The notes beneath the pieces are model-generated. The model saw only the letters and a list, made by a program, of their open reading frames with translations. It was not told where the DNA came from and did not search any database. Below, piece after piece: positions 16,846 through 25,053 of a stretch of DNA of 64,000 nucleotides. This DNA comes from Microbacterium oxydans. Lineage in GTDB: Bacteria; Actinomycetota; Actinomycetes; Actinomycetales; Microbacteriaceae. Position 1 is the first letter of the stretch. Each line of letters opens with the position of its first letter. The stretch spans positions 1-64,000 of the forward strand of contig NZ_JYIW01000016.1 in NCBI RefSeq assembly GCF_000956525.1. Direction: 5' to 3'. The position numbers and the translations under genes are program-made.

Positions 16846-17000
16846 CCGTGTGCCTCGCGAGTTCTGCTCGGCACGAGGTCGATACACGGATGCCGGGGAG
16901 AGGGGGGATCTTCCCGGCATCCGTGCCTTTCGCCCGGATTCCTACACGGAGGGGTGTGGGGACTCCGGGGGCATGGGGCGACGGAGGTGCCGTCGGACGC

Positions 17001-17297
17001 TCATATGCGTTGCAGGAACGTGAGCTGGGACGCCGGTTCGACGATCAGCTCCTGCAGCTCGGCGTTGAACGGTGCTCCCGTCGGGGAGGAGAGGTGCGCC
17101 TGGAAAGCCTCGTCATCGCGGTAGACCTCGTACACGAAGAACCGGTCAGGGTCGTCGGCGAGACGTGAGGCGTCGAACACGATGTTGCCGTCTTCAGACC
17201 GCACCTCCGAGGCGAAGTCCCGGAGGAGAGCGGCCACACGGTCACTCGTTCCCGGACGTGCCGTGAACGTGGCGTGCAGGATGGTCGGCTCAGACAT
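17001..17297 (-). CDS. small ABM-domain protein (antibiotic biosynthesis monooxygenase / LsrG-like fold)
   Basis: A 98-residue single-domain dimeric ferredoxin-like protein: ILHATFTARPGTSDRVAALLRDFASEVRSEDGNIVFDASRLADDPDRFFVYEVYRDDEAFQAHLSSP is the standard ABM layout (EDGN, then F-x-x-YEVY-x-D-x-AF-x-x-H). ATG 17297 has AAGGAG 6 bases upstream. Relatives include quinol monooxygenases and LsrG, which isomerises phospho-AI-2. It lies 81 bases after the phosphotriesterase-like gene and is last in the six-gene operon. A role in processing an unstable keto sugar intermediate is plausible but unproven. Confidence 0.82.
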   Translation of the reverse strand: MSEPTILHATFTARPGTSDRVAALLRDFASEVRSEDGNIVFDASRLADDPDRFFVYEVYRDDEAFQAHLSSPTGAPFNAELQELIVEPASQLTFLQRI

Positions 17298-17378
17298 GGG
17301 GCTCCTTCGGGGCTCCTCTTCAGTATGGCGGGATATCGGTCTGCATGGAGATTCGGGCACCGTGATTCGCTCGCAGCG

Positions 17379-18341
17379 TCAGTGCGAAAGGGTGAGGAGT
17401 CGCGCGGGATTCGCGACCAGCATCCGATCGACCGCTCCGTCGCCGACCAGTGCTCGCAGACGCGGGAGGTATCGGGTGCCGAGGAAGGCGAGCCCCGGCA
17501 TGCCGCCATAGGCGATGTAGCGCGTCCGCCTGGCAACATCGCCGCCGAGGACCACGCGATCGCCGGCCCCGCGCGACACGACCTCGGCGGTGAGGTCGAG
17601 CAGTTCGGCGTCTGAGCGCGTGCGCGGTCGCGCGAAGCCGTCGTAGCCGAGGAAGGCGCCGCGTTCCGCGAGGGAGGTGTGCAGGCCGGCATCCGGGTCT
17701 CTGTCTGCGTGGGCCAGGAGGACGCGGTTCGACGGCACGCCTTCCGCCGCGAGCAGGTCGAGCACCTCGTGCGCGCCGGTGCAGAACTCCAGGTGCACCA
17801 TGATCGCGGCCCCGGTGCGACGGTGCGCCGCGGCGAGGGCGAGCAGCGTGGTGCGCTCGAAGCCGCTGATGTGCCAGTAGTCGATGCCGCCCTTGAGGAT
17901 GCCGGCGCGCACCGGCGAACCGTCGTGCACCGCGACGGCCTGCTGTTCGGATGCCGATTCGACCGCCGCGTCGGCGACGGGCATGCCGCGGGTGATGTCG
18001 TGCACGAAGAGCTCGGTGAGCTGCTCGACGCTCCACTGCCTGGTCGGATGCTCAGCGGCATAGTGCGCCTCGCGGTGCCGGCCGGTCGTGGCGACGATGC
18101 GGAGTCCGGTGGCGGCGCTGATGCGGGCGAGCGCCTCCGGGTCGCGCCCCAGGCCGTACGGGGTCGCGTCGATCATGGCGGCGAAGCCGCTGTCGCGCAG
18201 CATCCGCGCTTCCTCACCGGAGCGCTGCTCGTCGTCGAGCTCGTCGCCGGGCAGCAGCGGACTGACCTGGAACAGATGCTCGTGCGTGTTCGTCGTGCCG
18301 AGCTGCGCGGGGTCGAGGTCGCCGAGGACGGTGCGGATCAT
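17379..18341 (-). CDS. phosphotriesterase-family hydrolase (PTE-like lactonase or phosphoesterase)
   Basis: A 320-residue TIM-barrel metal hydrolase related to phosphotriesterase. It has N-terminal NTHEHLF (metal His20 and His22), the carboxylated-lysine region ILKGGIDYW, MVHLEFCTGAHE and LLAHADRDPD metal strands and LVLGGDVARR with the metal Asp. In other sugar operons such proteins open lactones or remove phosphate from sugar acids; the real substrate here is unknown. It overlaps the AroE-like gene by 4 bases (stop/start), so the two are coupled. It belongs to the minus-strand six-gene unit headed by the cupin isomerase at 22357. Confidence 0.85.
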   Translation of the reverse strand: MIRTVLGDLDPAQLGTTNTHEHLFQVSPLLPGDELDDEQRSGEEARMLRDSGFAAMIDATPYGLGRDPEALARISAATGLRIVATTGRHREAHYAAEHPTRQWSVEQLTELFVHDITRGMPVADAAVESASEQQAVAVHDGSPVRAGILKGGIDYWHISGFERTTLLALAAAHRRTGAAIMVHLEFCTGAHEVLDLLAAEGVPSNRVLLAHADRDPDAGLHTSLAERGAFLGYDGFARPRTRSDAELLDLTAEVVSRGAGDRVVLGGDVARRTRYIAYGGMPGLAFLGTRYLPRLRALVGDGAVDRMLVANPARLLTLSH

Positions 18342-19303
18342 CGTCGTGCGAAGTCCGCTGCCTCGGCGAGCTGCTCGACGATTTCGGGCGTGAGGTCGAG
18401 CTCGAACACGTCGGCGACCACCTGCGACCAGCCGTGGATGAAGTAGCGCCAGCCGTCGACCACGTGCAGCGATCGAGCGGTCTCCTGCGCCCTGGCCTGG
18501 TGCAGGAACTCGAGCGAACCGCGGTAGTTGAACTCCCAGACGTAGGCCTGCTCGGGGAAGACGACGTCGTCCGGCAGCGGAGAGCCGGGGCGATCCTTGC
18601 CGAGCCCGGTGGCGTTGACGATCACGGAGCCGGCGGGTGCTGCGGCGACCAGCGCCGCGGCCTCCGCCGGGGTGTCGGTGCGCACGTAGCGGATGAGGTC
18701 GGATGCCGTGCCGTGCTGCTCGTGCACGGCGCGGAGGTGCTCGAGCGCCTTATCGTCGCGGGCCGTCACGGTCACGCGCGACGGCGCATCGCCGCGCTCC
18801 GCGAGCGCCCAGCTGAGTGCGGTGCCCGAGCCGCCGGCGCCCAGGATCACGACCTCCGCGCCGGTGCGGGCGAAGTGGTCGGCCGGCAGGAAGTCGTGCA
18901 GGGCCAGGTCGACGGTGATGGGATCCTTCGCGCGTCCGATCAATCGGTCTCCGCGCTTCGAGATGCTCGAGATCTCGTTGCACGACACGGCGAACGGGTC
19001 GAGTTCGTCGAACAGCTCGGATGCCGCGGCGTACACGTGCATCTTGTGCGTCGTGACGAGTGCGCCGCGGTGGTTCGGGTCGTCGCGGATCTGCTCGACC
19101 ATCGCGACGTACTGCTCCGGCGTCGCGTCGATCGGCAGGTCGTGGCCGATCAGGTTGCGGGTCGGCAGTCCGAGCACCTCGGCCCAGCGGGGGAAGACCT
19201 GCATGATCGACGACGAGCCGGTGCTGACACCCACGAAGCCCATGTGGCCGACGGGTGCGGTGTCGACGGCTGCGTCTTCCGTGGTGAGGGGGGACGAGGT
19301 CAT
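18338..19303 (-). CDS. shikimate dehydrogenase-like NAD(P) oxidoreductase
   Basis: The 321-residue protein has the two-domain AroE fold. The N-terminal substrate domain keeps a catalytic-type Lys in VTTHKMHVYAAASELF and an Asp in LIGRAKDPITVDLAL, in the places of the shikimate dehydrogenase Lys-Asp pair. The Rossmann part has VVILGAGGSGTALSWALAERG and IVNATGLGKDRPGSPLP. The binding loop differs from true AroE (THKMH where AroE has PHK) and the gene sits in a sugar operon, so biosynthetic shikimate reduction is unlikely. It probably oxidises or reduces a cyclic polyol or sugar acid. It is coupled to the phosphotriesterase-like gene and 10 bases after the hydroxyacid dehydrogenase. Confidence 0.83.
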   Translation of the reverse strand: MTSSPLTTEDAAVDTAPVGHMGFVGVSTGSSSIMQVFPRWAEVLGLPTRNLIGHDLPIDATPEQYVAMVEQIRDDPNHRGALVTTHKMHVYAAASELFDELDPFAVSCNEISSISKRGDRLIGRAKDPITVDLALHDFLPADHFARTGAEVVILGAGGSGTALSWALAERGDAPSRVTVTARDDKALEHLRAVHEQHGTASDLIRYVRTDTPAEAAALVAAAPAGSVIVNATGLGKDRPGSPLPDDVVFPEQAYVWEFNYRGSLEFLHQARAQETARSLHVVDGWRYFIHGWSQVVADVFELDLTPEIVEQLAEAADFARR

Positions 19304-19313
19304 CGGTGGACTC

Positions 19314-20267
19314 CTAGCGGGCGGTGACGGGGTGGGCGGGCTCTGCGCCCTTGAGGACGGCGATCACGTCGTCGAGCGACAGCGACCCCATGGTGTCGAC
19401 GGCCTGGGTGGTCTGCGCCCCCAGGTGCGGCGTCACGATGACGCGGTCGGCGAGCTCGGCAGCGAGCAGCGGGCTGTGCGTCGCGGCGGTGTCGCCGTGC
19501 AGGGTGTCTGCCGCGAAGCCGGCGAGCCCGCCGTCGCGGAGCGCCTCGGCCACAGCGGCCTCGTCGATCAGGTCGCCGCGTGCGGTGTTCACCACGACGC
19601 TCCCTCGGCGCATCGAGGCGAGGCGAGCCGCGTCGACGAGCAGCTGACCGCCCGGCGCATGCAGTGAGATCAGGTCGGCGCGGCGGAACAGGTCGTCGAT
19701 CTCGACCGGTTCTGCGCCGTGCGCGCGCACCACGTCTGCAGGCAGGAACGGGTCGGTGGCGAGCACGCGCGAGCCGAAGCCGCTCAACCGCTTCGCGACG
19801 CCCTGACCGATGCGACCGAAGCCGACGATGCCGACCGTCGCGGCGCCGAGCTCGCGTCCGCGGCGCACACCCCAGTCGCCCGAGCGCACCCGGCGGTCGC
19901 CGTCCGGCACGAAGCGGAGGGCGGCGAGCATCAGGCCGATCGCGTGGTCGGCGACAGCACCGGCATTCGCGCCGGGGGTGTTGGTGACGGGGATGCCGCG
20001 GCGGCGGGCCGCGTCGAGGTCGACGGATTCGGTGCCGACGCCGTAGCGGGCGATCACGCGCAGCCGTGGGGCTGCGGCGAGATGCTCGTCGGTCACCGGC
20101 CCGGTGCCGGCGATCCAGGCATCCGCCCCGTGCAGCAGCGAGCGGAGCTCCTCGAGCTCGTGATGCGCAGGCCCGCGGAGGATGCGGTGCCCCGCCTGGC
20201 TCGCGCGCTGCACCAGATCGAGGTCGCCGTCGGAGAACGAGCGGCTCGTGACCAGGATGACGCCCAT
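19314..20267 (-). CDS. D-2-hydroxyacid dehydrogenase (phosphoglycerate dehydrogenase-like)
   Basis: A 317-residue NAD-dependent dehydrogenase: GVGTESVDLDAARRRGIPVTNTPGANAGAVADHAIGLML, the nucleotide motif TVGIVGFGRIGQGVAKRL, the catalytic Arg region VVNTARGDLIDEAAVAEAL and the His region VIVTPHLGAQT. Only the first two domains are present (no ACT regulatory domain), so this is a catabolic-type enzyme rather than SerA. ATG 20267 is chosen because it overlaps the kinase stop by one base; the much longer open frame upstream lies antisense-like inside the kinase gene. It probably reduces a 2-keto acid or oxidises a 2-hydroxy sugar acid made by the neighbouring enzymes. Confidence 0.88.
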   Translation of the reverse strand: MGVILVTSRSFSDGDLDLVQRASQAGHRILRGPAHHELEELRSLLHGADAWIAGTGPVTDEHLAAAPRLRVIARYGVGTESVDLDAARRRGIPVTNTPGANAGAVADHAIGLMLAALRFVPDGDRRVRSGDWGVRRGRELGAATVGIVGFGRIGQGVAKRLSGFGSRVLATDPFLPADVVRAHGAEPVEIDDLFRRADLISLHAPGGQLLVDAARLASMRRGSVVVNTARGDLIDEAAVAEALRDGGLAGFAADTLHGDTAATHSPLLAAELADRVIVTPHLGAQTTQAVDTMGSLSLDDVIAVLKGAEPAHPVTAR

Positions 20268-21772
20268 CAGCGCGATGCTCCGGCGGAGGGCTTCCCGGCG
20301 AACCACGGTGCGAGCGCGGTGTACGCGTCGTCGAAGCGTGCGTGCCGTTGCGCGTAGGCGGCGTGCCGAGCGGCATCCGGCGTGAACTCCGCCGTGACCT
20401 CGCTCAGTGCGCGCGCCGCCGAGAACTCGGCCAGACCGAGGCCGACCGCGCCGGTGACGGCTGCGCCGAGGCTGTTCGCCTCTTCGACGATCGTGCGGCG
20501 GCGAACCGGGACCCCCCAGACGTCGGCGAGCACGGCGAGATACGCGTCGCTCTGCGCGCCGCCGCCGACCGCGTCGATCCGGTCGATCGTCGCCCCGGAT
20601 GCGCGGAACGCCCGGATGCAGGTGAGCAGGTTGAACGCGGTGCCCTCGAGCACGGCACGCACGAGGTGCGCCCTCGTGTGGTGGCGGCCGATGCCGACGA
20701 AGGCGCCGCGGGCATCGGGATCCCAGTGCGGGGAGCGCTCGCCGAGCAGATAGGGCAGGAAGTACAGGTCCTCGGTGTCGAGGTCGCCTGCTGCCTCGGC
20801 CGTGAGACGGCTGGTCTCGGGATGCGCCGGGTCGGGCGAGAGCGCCTCGGCGATCCACTGCACCGACGCACCGCCGGCCTGCATCGTCGCGGTGGGCACG
20901 AACGAGCCGGGCACGACGTTGTCGAACGTGAAGGTGCGCATCGCCGGGTCGTGCAGCGGAGCATCCGCCGCGAACGAGATCCACGACGAGGTGCCCAGAC
21001 ACACGTAGGCGCCGTCCTCTGGCGCGACCACACCCGAGCCGACGGCCGCGAGCGGACCGTCGCCGCCGCCCATCACCACGCGCACACCCGTGTGCAGACC
21101 GAGGGCTGTGGCCGCGGCATCCGTCAACCTGCCTGCGATCGACGTCGACTCGAGGATCTCGGGGAAGAGCGCGAGGTCGAGGCGTGCAGCCTGCAGCACC
21201 TCCTCCGACCACGTGCCGGCTGCCTGGTCGTAGGCGTTCGTGCCCGAGGCGTCTGAGCGGTCGGTCGCGAGACGACCCGTGAGCCGCAGCACGATGAAGT
21301 CCTTCGCGACGCACACGCGGCGGACGCGCGCCCAGACATCCGGCTCGTTGTCGCGCACCCACATGATCTTCTCGACCGAGTACGTGGGATTCAGGCGGTG
21401 CCCGAGGATGCCGTAGGCGTGCTCCGCGCCCAGCGCGGCCTCGAGCTCGCGCTGCTGCGCACCGGAACGGGTGTCCGCCCAGATGATCGCCGGACGGGCA
21501 GGGGCGCCGTCGGCATCGAGCAGCACCGCGCCCATCATCTGTCCGCCCACCACGACGCCGGCGACGTCTGCCTGGGCGGTCTCGGTCGCGGCGAGCAGCG
21601 CGCGGGTCGCCTCGACCACGGCGTCCCACCAGTCATCCGGATCCTGCTCGGCGATGCCGCCGGCCGCGAAGTGCGCCGGGTACGGCACGGTCACGGACGA
21701 GACCAGGCGTCCGTCCGGATGATGCAGCGAGGCCTTGTTGCCGGTCGTGCCGAGGTCGTGCGCGATGATCAT
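20267..21772 (-). CDS. FGGY-family carbohydrate kinase (xylulokinase-like)
   Basis: A 501-residue kinase with the FGGY actin-like fold: phosphate loop AHDLGTTGNKASLHHPDG, IIWADTRSGAQQ, DASGTNAYD, the second phosphate motif VCLGTSSWISFAAD, and DAVGGGAQSDAYLAVLADVWGVPV followed by SLGAAVTGAVGLG (FGGY signature 2 region). It phosphorylates a polyol, ketose or aldonate. Another FGGY kinase (xylB, 45517) and a ribulokinase-type (41102) are present, so this third one serves a different substrate, probably that of the six-gene operon. It lies 6 bases after the cupin isomerase gene. Confidence 0.9.
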   Translation of the reverse strand: MIIAHDLGTTGNKASLHHPDGRLVSSVTVPYPAHFAAGGIAEQDPDDWWDAVVEATRALLAATETAQADVAGVVVGGQMMGAVLLDADGAPARPAIIWADTRSGAQQRELEAALGAEHAYGILGHRLNPTYSVEKIMWVRDNEPDVWARVRRVCVAKDFIVLRLTGRLATDRSDASGTNAYDQAAGTWSEEVLQAARLDLALFPEILESTSIAGRLTDAAATALGLHTGVRVVMGGGDGPLAAVGSGVVAPEDGAYVCLGTSSWISFAADAPLHDPAMRTFTFDNVVPGSFVPTATMQAGGASVQWIAEALSPDPAHPETSRLTAEAAGDLDTEDLYFLPYLLGERSPHWDPDARGAFVGIGRHHTRAHLVRAVLEGTAFNLLTCIRAFRASGATIDRIDAVGGGAQSDAYLAVLADVWGVPVRRRTIVEEANSLGAAVTGAVGLGLAEFSAARALSEVTAEFTPDAARHAAYAQRHARFDDAYTALAPWFAGKPSAGASR

Positions 21773-21778
21773 GAGCGG

Positions 21779-22357
21779 TCAGGCCGAGTACGGGCGGAGG
21801 TCGACAGCGCCGTCGGTGCCGCGGTAGGCGCGGGAGCCCATGCCGTGCTCGAGCACCCAGCCGTAGTCGTGACCGGCTCCGCCGGGGTAGACCGCGAGGA
21901 AGGAGTACGGCTCGTCGCCGGTGTTCACCGAGCGGTGCGCCCAGCCCGGCGGGATGTAGCCGATCGTGCCCGGCAGCATGTCGAGCCACTCGGTGCGCTC
22001 GCCGTCGAACATCAGGAGTCCGCCGCGGCCGTTCAGCGCGAGGTAGATCTCCCCTTGGTGGTTCGGGTGCTGGTGTCCCTTCGTCATCCACAGTTCGCCC
22101 GAGGTGTCGCCGGGCATGATCGTGGTGATCGACTGGGGGAGCTCGCGGTCGACCTCGGGAACGGGCGAGCTCACGACGGTGTAGACGACTGGATCATCGC
22201 CGGTGGATGCCGCGGCCCACGCCTCGGTGTCGACGAAGAGCCCCTCGAGGTCGGACATGCGACGGGTGAGCGTCGGCCCCTCGGGGGAGAGGGTCAGCTT
22301 CTCGGCGTCGAATGCGATCGCCATCGGAGCGATCGGCGGGGTGTGGAACTCGGGCAT
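21779..22357 (-). CDS. cupin-type glucose-6-phosphate isomerase family protein
   Basis: The 192-residue protein belongs to the cupin phosphoglucose isomerase family first seen in archaea. The metal-binding motif MTKGHQHPNHQGEIYLAL (two His and a Glu) is followed by GTIGYIPPGWAHRSVNTG (final His), and YTVVSSPVPEVDRELPQSITTIMPGDTSGEL matches the family core. It isomerises an aldose phosphate and a ketose phosphate; a non-glucose sugar phosphate is possible here. It is the first gene of the six-gene minus-strand operon. Two operators of the ACCTGT...ACAGGT type lie 54-94 bases upstream. Confidence 0.87.
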   Translation of the reverse strand: MPEFHTPPIAPMAIAFDAEKLTLSPEGPTLTRRMSDLEGLFVDTEAWAAASTGDDPVVYTVVSSPVPEVDRELPQSITTIMPGDTSGELWMTKGHQHPNHQGEIYLALNGRGGLLMFDGERTEWLDMLPGTIGYIPPGWAHRSVNTGDEPYSFLAVYPGGAGHDYGWVLEHGMGSRAYRGTDGAVDLRPYSA

Positions 22358-22410
22358 CGGTGCTCCTTGCGGCGGGCGTCATTGCTCGGCTGCTCGCGCT
22401 CGCGCGCTCC

Positions 22411-22451
22411 CAACCTGTAATAACAAGTGAGCATACCTGTGATGACAGGTT
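22411..22451. promoter_or_regulatory. tandem ACCTGTNATNACAGGT operators upstream of the six-gene operon
   Basis: CAACCTGTAATAACAAGTG (22411-22429) and TACCTGTGATGACAGGTT (22434-22451) match the rbsK/aldolase sites and the importer site in core and spacing; their CCTGT starts are 22 bases apart. This is the only recognisable control element of the operon, and its presence here is the best evidence that the operon belongs to the same regulon. Confidence 0.75.
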
Positions 22452-22463
22452 GGCGTCCAGTGG

Positions 22464-22562
22464 GCGGTTCCGGTCTGGTTCCGTCGGGTTTCGGTCGGGT
22501 TCCGGTCGCAGTTGGTGCCGCCTCTGCGGCTGGCGGGCGGCAGGAAGTTCGACCGGAGCGGA
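22464..22562. repeat. family B palindromic repeat, copy 3 (degenerate)
   Basis: A series of truncated TTCCGGTC/TTTCGGTC arms leads into CCGGTCGCAGTTGGTGCCGC and a decayed reverse arm GGGCGGCAGGAAGTTCGACC. It lies downstream of the CGNR gene (minus strand) and upstream of the operators at 22411-22451. Confidence 0.75.
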
Positions 22563-22587
22563 GGGGCGGGGCCGCCCGCCGGCTGCG

Positions 22588-23124
22588 TCAGGCCTCGGCG
22601 CGGCGGGCGCGGTAGGCGGCGACCGCGTTGCGGTTCGCGCAGACGGTCGAGCAGTAGCGCTTGGAGCGGTTGCGGGAGAGGTCGAGGGCAAGCGCCTGGC
22701 AGGTGTCGTCGTCGCAGATCGAGATGCGGGAACCCTCGTCGGCGCGGATGACGTCGATCAACGCCATCGCGGTCTCGATGAGCACCCGCTCGACGAGGGG
22801 GCGCTCATCGGCGACGGCGTGCAGGTGCCAGTCCATCTCGCCGTGGCGCACGAGCCTGGGGGTGAGGACGGATGCCGCGAGGGCGTCGTTCACGTGTTCG
22901 ACCATCTCGTCGCGTGGGGCCAGCAGCATCGCGCGGAGGCGGGGGCGGGATGCCCGGAGCGAGGCGAGTTCCTCGGCGTCGCGGTCGATGCGACCGGTAT
23001 AGGGGAACTCCTCGAAGAACGCGCGGTAGTCGTCGAGGTCGGCGAGGGTGTCCGGATCCTCCGCAGAGTTCACGAGCCAGACGGCCGACCGGAGAGCGTG
23101 CTCCGTGTCATCGGTGAAGATCAT
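22588..23124 (-). CDS. CGNR zinc-finger protein (ABATE domain), putative regulator
   Basis: The 178-residue protein starts with the ABATE-type domain (TEHALRSAVWLVNS, then LREF-like helical stretches) and ends with a CGNR zinc finger: CDDDTC, about 17 residues, then RYCSTVCANRNAVAAYRAR. CANR here replaces the usual CGNR. This actinobacterial family is thought to bind DNA or regulate stress genes, but no member's exact role is assumed here. It is divergent from the EamA transporter gene (39-base gap), a common regulator-exporter arrangement, so it may control that transporter. Confidence 0.88.
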   Translation of the reverse strand: MIFTDDTEHALRSAVWLVNSAEDPDTLADLDDYRAFFEEFPYTGRIDRDAEELASLRASRPRLRAMLLAPRDEMVEHVNDALAASVLTPRLVRHGEMDWHLHAVADERPLVERVLIETAMALIDVIRADEGSRISICDDDTCQALALDLSRNRSKRYCSTVCANRNAVAAYRARRAEA

Positions 23125-23163
23125 GTTGACATCTTACATCGGCGCGGAGTAGCGTCACCTCCC

Positions 23164-24144
23164 ATGAGCACTGTGAGCAATGACAGCGTGCGGGTGCCGG
23201 GCGTGCGACTCGGGCTGCCGCTCGCGATCGGCGCGGCCTTCGCCTTCGGGATGTCCGGGGGATGGGCGCGCGGCCTGATCGACGCCGGCTGGACGCCAGG
23301 TGCCGCCGTCACCGCTCGCATCTGGGTCGCGGCGCTGGTGCTGCTCGTCCCCGCGGTCATCTCGCTGCGCGGCCGCTGGGGTGTGCTGCGTCGCAACCTC
23401 GGCATGATGGCGGCGTACGGCCTGCTCGCGGTCGCCGCGACGCAGCTCTGCTACTTCCAGGCGGTCGCCGTGATGGACGTCGGTCTCGCGCTGCTCATCG
23501 AATACACCGCCCCGGTCGCCGTGGTGCTGTGGCTCTGGCTGCGACGCGGTGAACGCCCGACCCGCCGCAGCATCCTCGGTGCGATCATCGCCTTCATCGG
23601 GCTCGTGCTGATGCTCGACATCGTCACCGGCGCGACCGTCAACGGCGCCGGCATCCTCTGGGCGCTCGGCGCCATGGTCGGCGCGGCCGCGTACTTCATC
23701 CTGTCGGCCAAGGCCGACACCGGGCTGCCGCCCATCGCGCTCGCCGGCGGCGGGCTGCTGCTCGGCGCGCTCGGCCTGACCGTCGCCGGGCTCGTCGGGG
23801 TGGTGCCGATCGCCTGGACCACCCAGGACATCACCTACCGCTTCGGCACCGTGCCGTGGTTCATCCCGGTGCTCGCGATCGGCCTGATCGCGACGGCCCT
23901 CGCGTACGTGCTCGGGATCGCCTCGACACGGATGCTGGGCTCGCGCCTGGCCTCATTCATCGCGCTCGCCGAGGTCATCGCCGCACTGCTCTTCGGCTGG
24001 CTGCTGCTCGGTCAGCTGCCAGACCTGCTGCAGATGCTCGGCGGGGTGCTCGTGCTCGTCGGGGTCGTGGTGGTGAAGCTCGGCGAGCCGGCGCCGGCGG
24101 AGTTCGTGGAGCCCGTGCCCGACGCGGCATCCGCCCCGCGCTGA
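23164..24144 (+). CDS. EamA/DMT-family transporter
   Basis: A 326-residue membrane protein with about ten hydrophobic helices in two EamA repeats (GLPLAIGAAFAFGMSGGWARGLIDAGW..., and ILWALGAMVGAAAYFILSAKAD...). The C-terminal helices include SRLASFIALAEVIAALLFGWLLLGQLP, a DMT hallmark. ATG 23164 is used because the long upstream frame overlaps the divergent CGNR gene. DMT proteins export metabolites or amino acids; the substrate is unknown. It is divergent from the CGNR regulator. Confidence 0.88.
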   Translation: MSTVSNDSVRVPGVRLGLPLAIGAAFAFGMSGGWARGLIDAGWTPGAAVTARIWVAALVLLVPAVISLRGRWGVLRRNLGMMAAYGLLAVAATQLCYFQAVAVMDVGLALLIEYTAPVAVVLWLWLRRGERPTRRSILGAIIAFIGLVLMLDIVTGATVNGAGILWALGAMVGAAAYFILSAKADTGLPPIALAGGGLLLGALGLTVAGLVGVVPIAWTTQDITYRFGTVPWFIPVLAIGLIATALAYVLGIASTRMLGSRLASFIALAEVIAALLFGWLLLGQLPDLLQMLGGVLVLVGVVVVKLGEPAPAEFVEPVPDAASAPR

Positions 24145-24204
24145 CCCCCTCCTCTGCCCCCCTTCCTCTGCCGCCGACACCCTCTGCCCCGACACCCTTT
24201 GCCG

Positions 24205-24290
24205 ACCCGGCCCTCTGTGTGCGAGCGGCCCCTTTGCGTGCGCGCATTTTGGGGGCCGCTCGCGCGAAAAGGGGTGGCTCGGCGGGTGGT
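24205..24290. repeat. family D nested palindrome, copy 1
   Basis: GCGAGCGGCCCC (24221-24232) pairs with GGGGCCGCTCGC (24252-24263), followed by AAAAGGGGTGGCTCGGC. The same arrangement with the same words recurs at 61999-62086. The preceding 24146-24204 is a CTCTGCC/GACACCC-rich low-complexity stretch. It lies after the EamA gene and may serve as its terminator. Confidence 0.8.
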
Positions 24291-24364
24291 GGGGTGGCGG
24301 GGTGGCGGGAGAATGTATACGGCGAGACGAACTGAAGCAAACGAGGGAGCCGCGAGGCGGCTTT

Positions 24365-24374
24365 GTGTATACAC
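24365..24374. promoter_or_regulatory. GTGTATACAC palindrome, operator of the prp regulator
   Basis: A perfect 10-base palindrome ends 7 bases before the regulator's ATG. A related TGTATAC lies at 24314-24320 and may be the second site. The position over the leader of the GntR-prpDBC operon suggests autorepression by the FCD-type regulator. Confidence 0.65.
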
Positions 24375-24381
24375 TCGAGGG

Positions 24382-25053
24382 ATGAGTCTGGCAGCGGAGC
24401 GCACCACAGCGGGAGACCGCGCGTACGCCGCACTGCTCGACGACATCCAGTCCGGTGCGCTCGCCGCAGGCGCCGTGCTCGGCGAGGTCGAGCAGGCCGA
24501 ACGCCTCGGCGTCAGCCGCACACCGCTGCGCGAGGCGCTGCGCCGACTCATCGCCGACGGCCTCGTCGTGCAGCAGTCCCCGCGCGTCACGGTCGTCGCA
24601 GACCTGGATGCCGACGACATCCGTTCCCTGTTCGAGATCCGCCGCGCGCTCGAGGAGACCTCGGCCCGCCTCGCCGCCAGCAGGGGAGACGCCGCCCTGT
24701 TCGCCGCGCTCGCCGAGGAGTTCGCGCACGTCGACCTCGCCGCCGCAGCAGGCCGCGACGCCTACTACGCGCTGATCGCACGCTTCGACGCCGCCCTCGA
24801 CGCCGCCGTCGACAACGACTACATCGCGGCAGCGCTCCGCACCGTCCGCACCCACCTCGTGCGCGTGCGGCGCATGGCGCGCGACCGTCCGGCCAGACTC
24901 GCGGCATCCATCGCCGAGCACCGTACGATCGCCCAGGCGCTCGCCGCCCGCGACAGCGACCTCGCCGCCCACGCCACGCACGTGCACCTGCACAATGCGC
25001 TCACCGGAATCCTCGAGACCCTCGAATCCAGCACCAACGAAGGACGCTCATGA
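24382..25053 (+). CDS. GntR-family regulator (FCD domain) of the methylcitrate operon
   Basis: A 223-residue regulator: winged helix near residues 10-75 ([20 protein letters not shown], then [18 protein letters not shown]) and an FCD domain ([17 protein letters not shown]...) that usually binds an organic acid. ATG 24382 is chosen because the HTH then begins at the usual distance and a palindromic operator lies just before it. It overlaps prpD by ATGA, so regulator and enzymes form one operon. It probably senses 2-methylcitrate, propionyl-CoA or a related acid (inference from context). Confidence 0.88.
   Translation: MSLAAERTTAGDRAYAALLDDIQSGALAAGAVLGEVEQAERLGVSRTPLREALRRLIADGLVVQQSPRVTVVADLDADDIRSLFEIRRALEETSARLAASRGDAALFAALAEEFAHVDLAAAAGRDAYYALIARFDAALDAAVDNDYIAAALRTVRTHLVRVRRMARDRPARLAASIAEHRTIAQALAARDSDLAAHATHVHLHNALTGILETLESSTNEGRS

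Noticed and set aside
14460..16874. 804-codon minus-strand frame opposite the RbsA/C/B-type importer
   Set aside because: Antisense shadow of three clear ABC genes; Asp/Arg/His-rich low-information translation.
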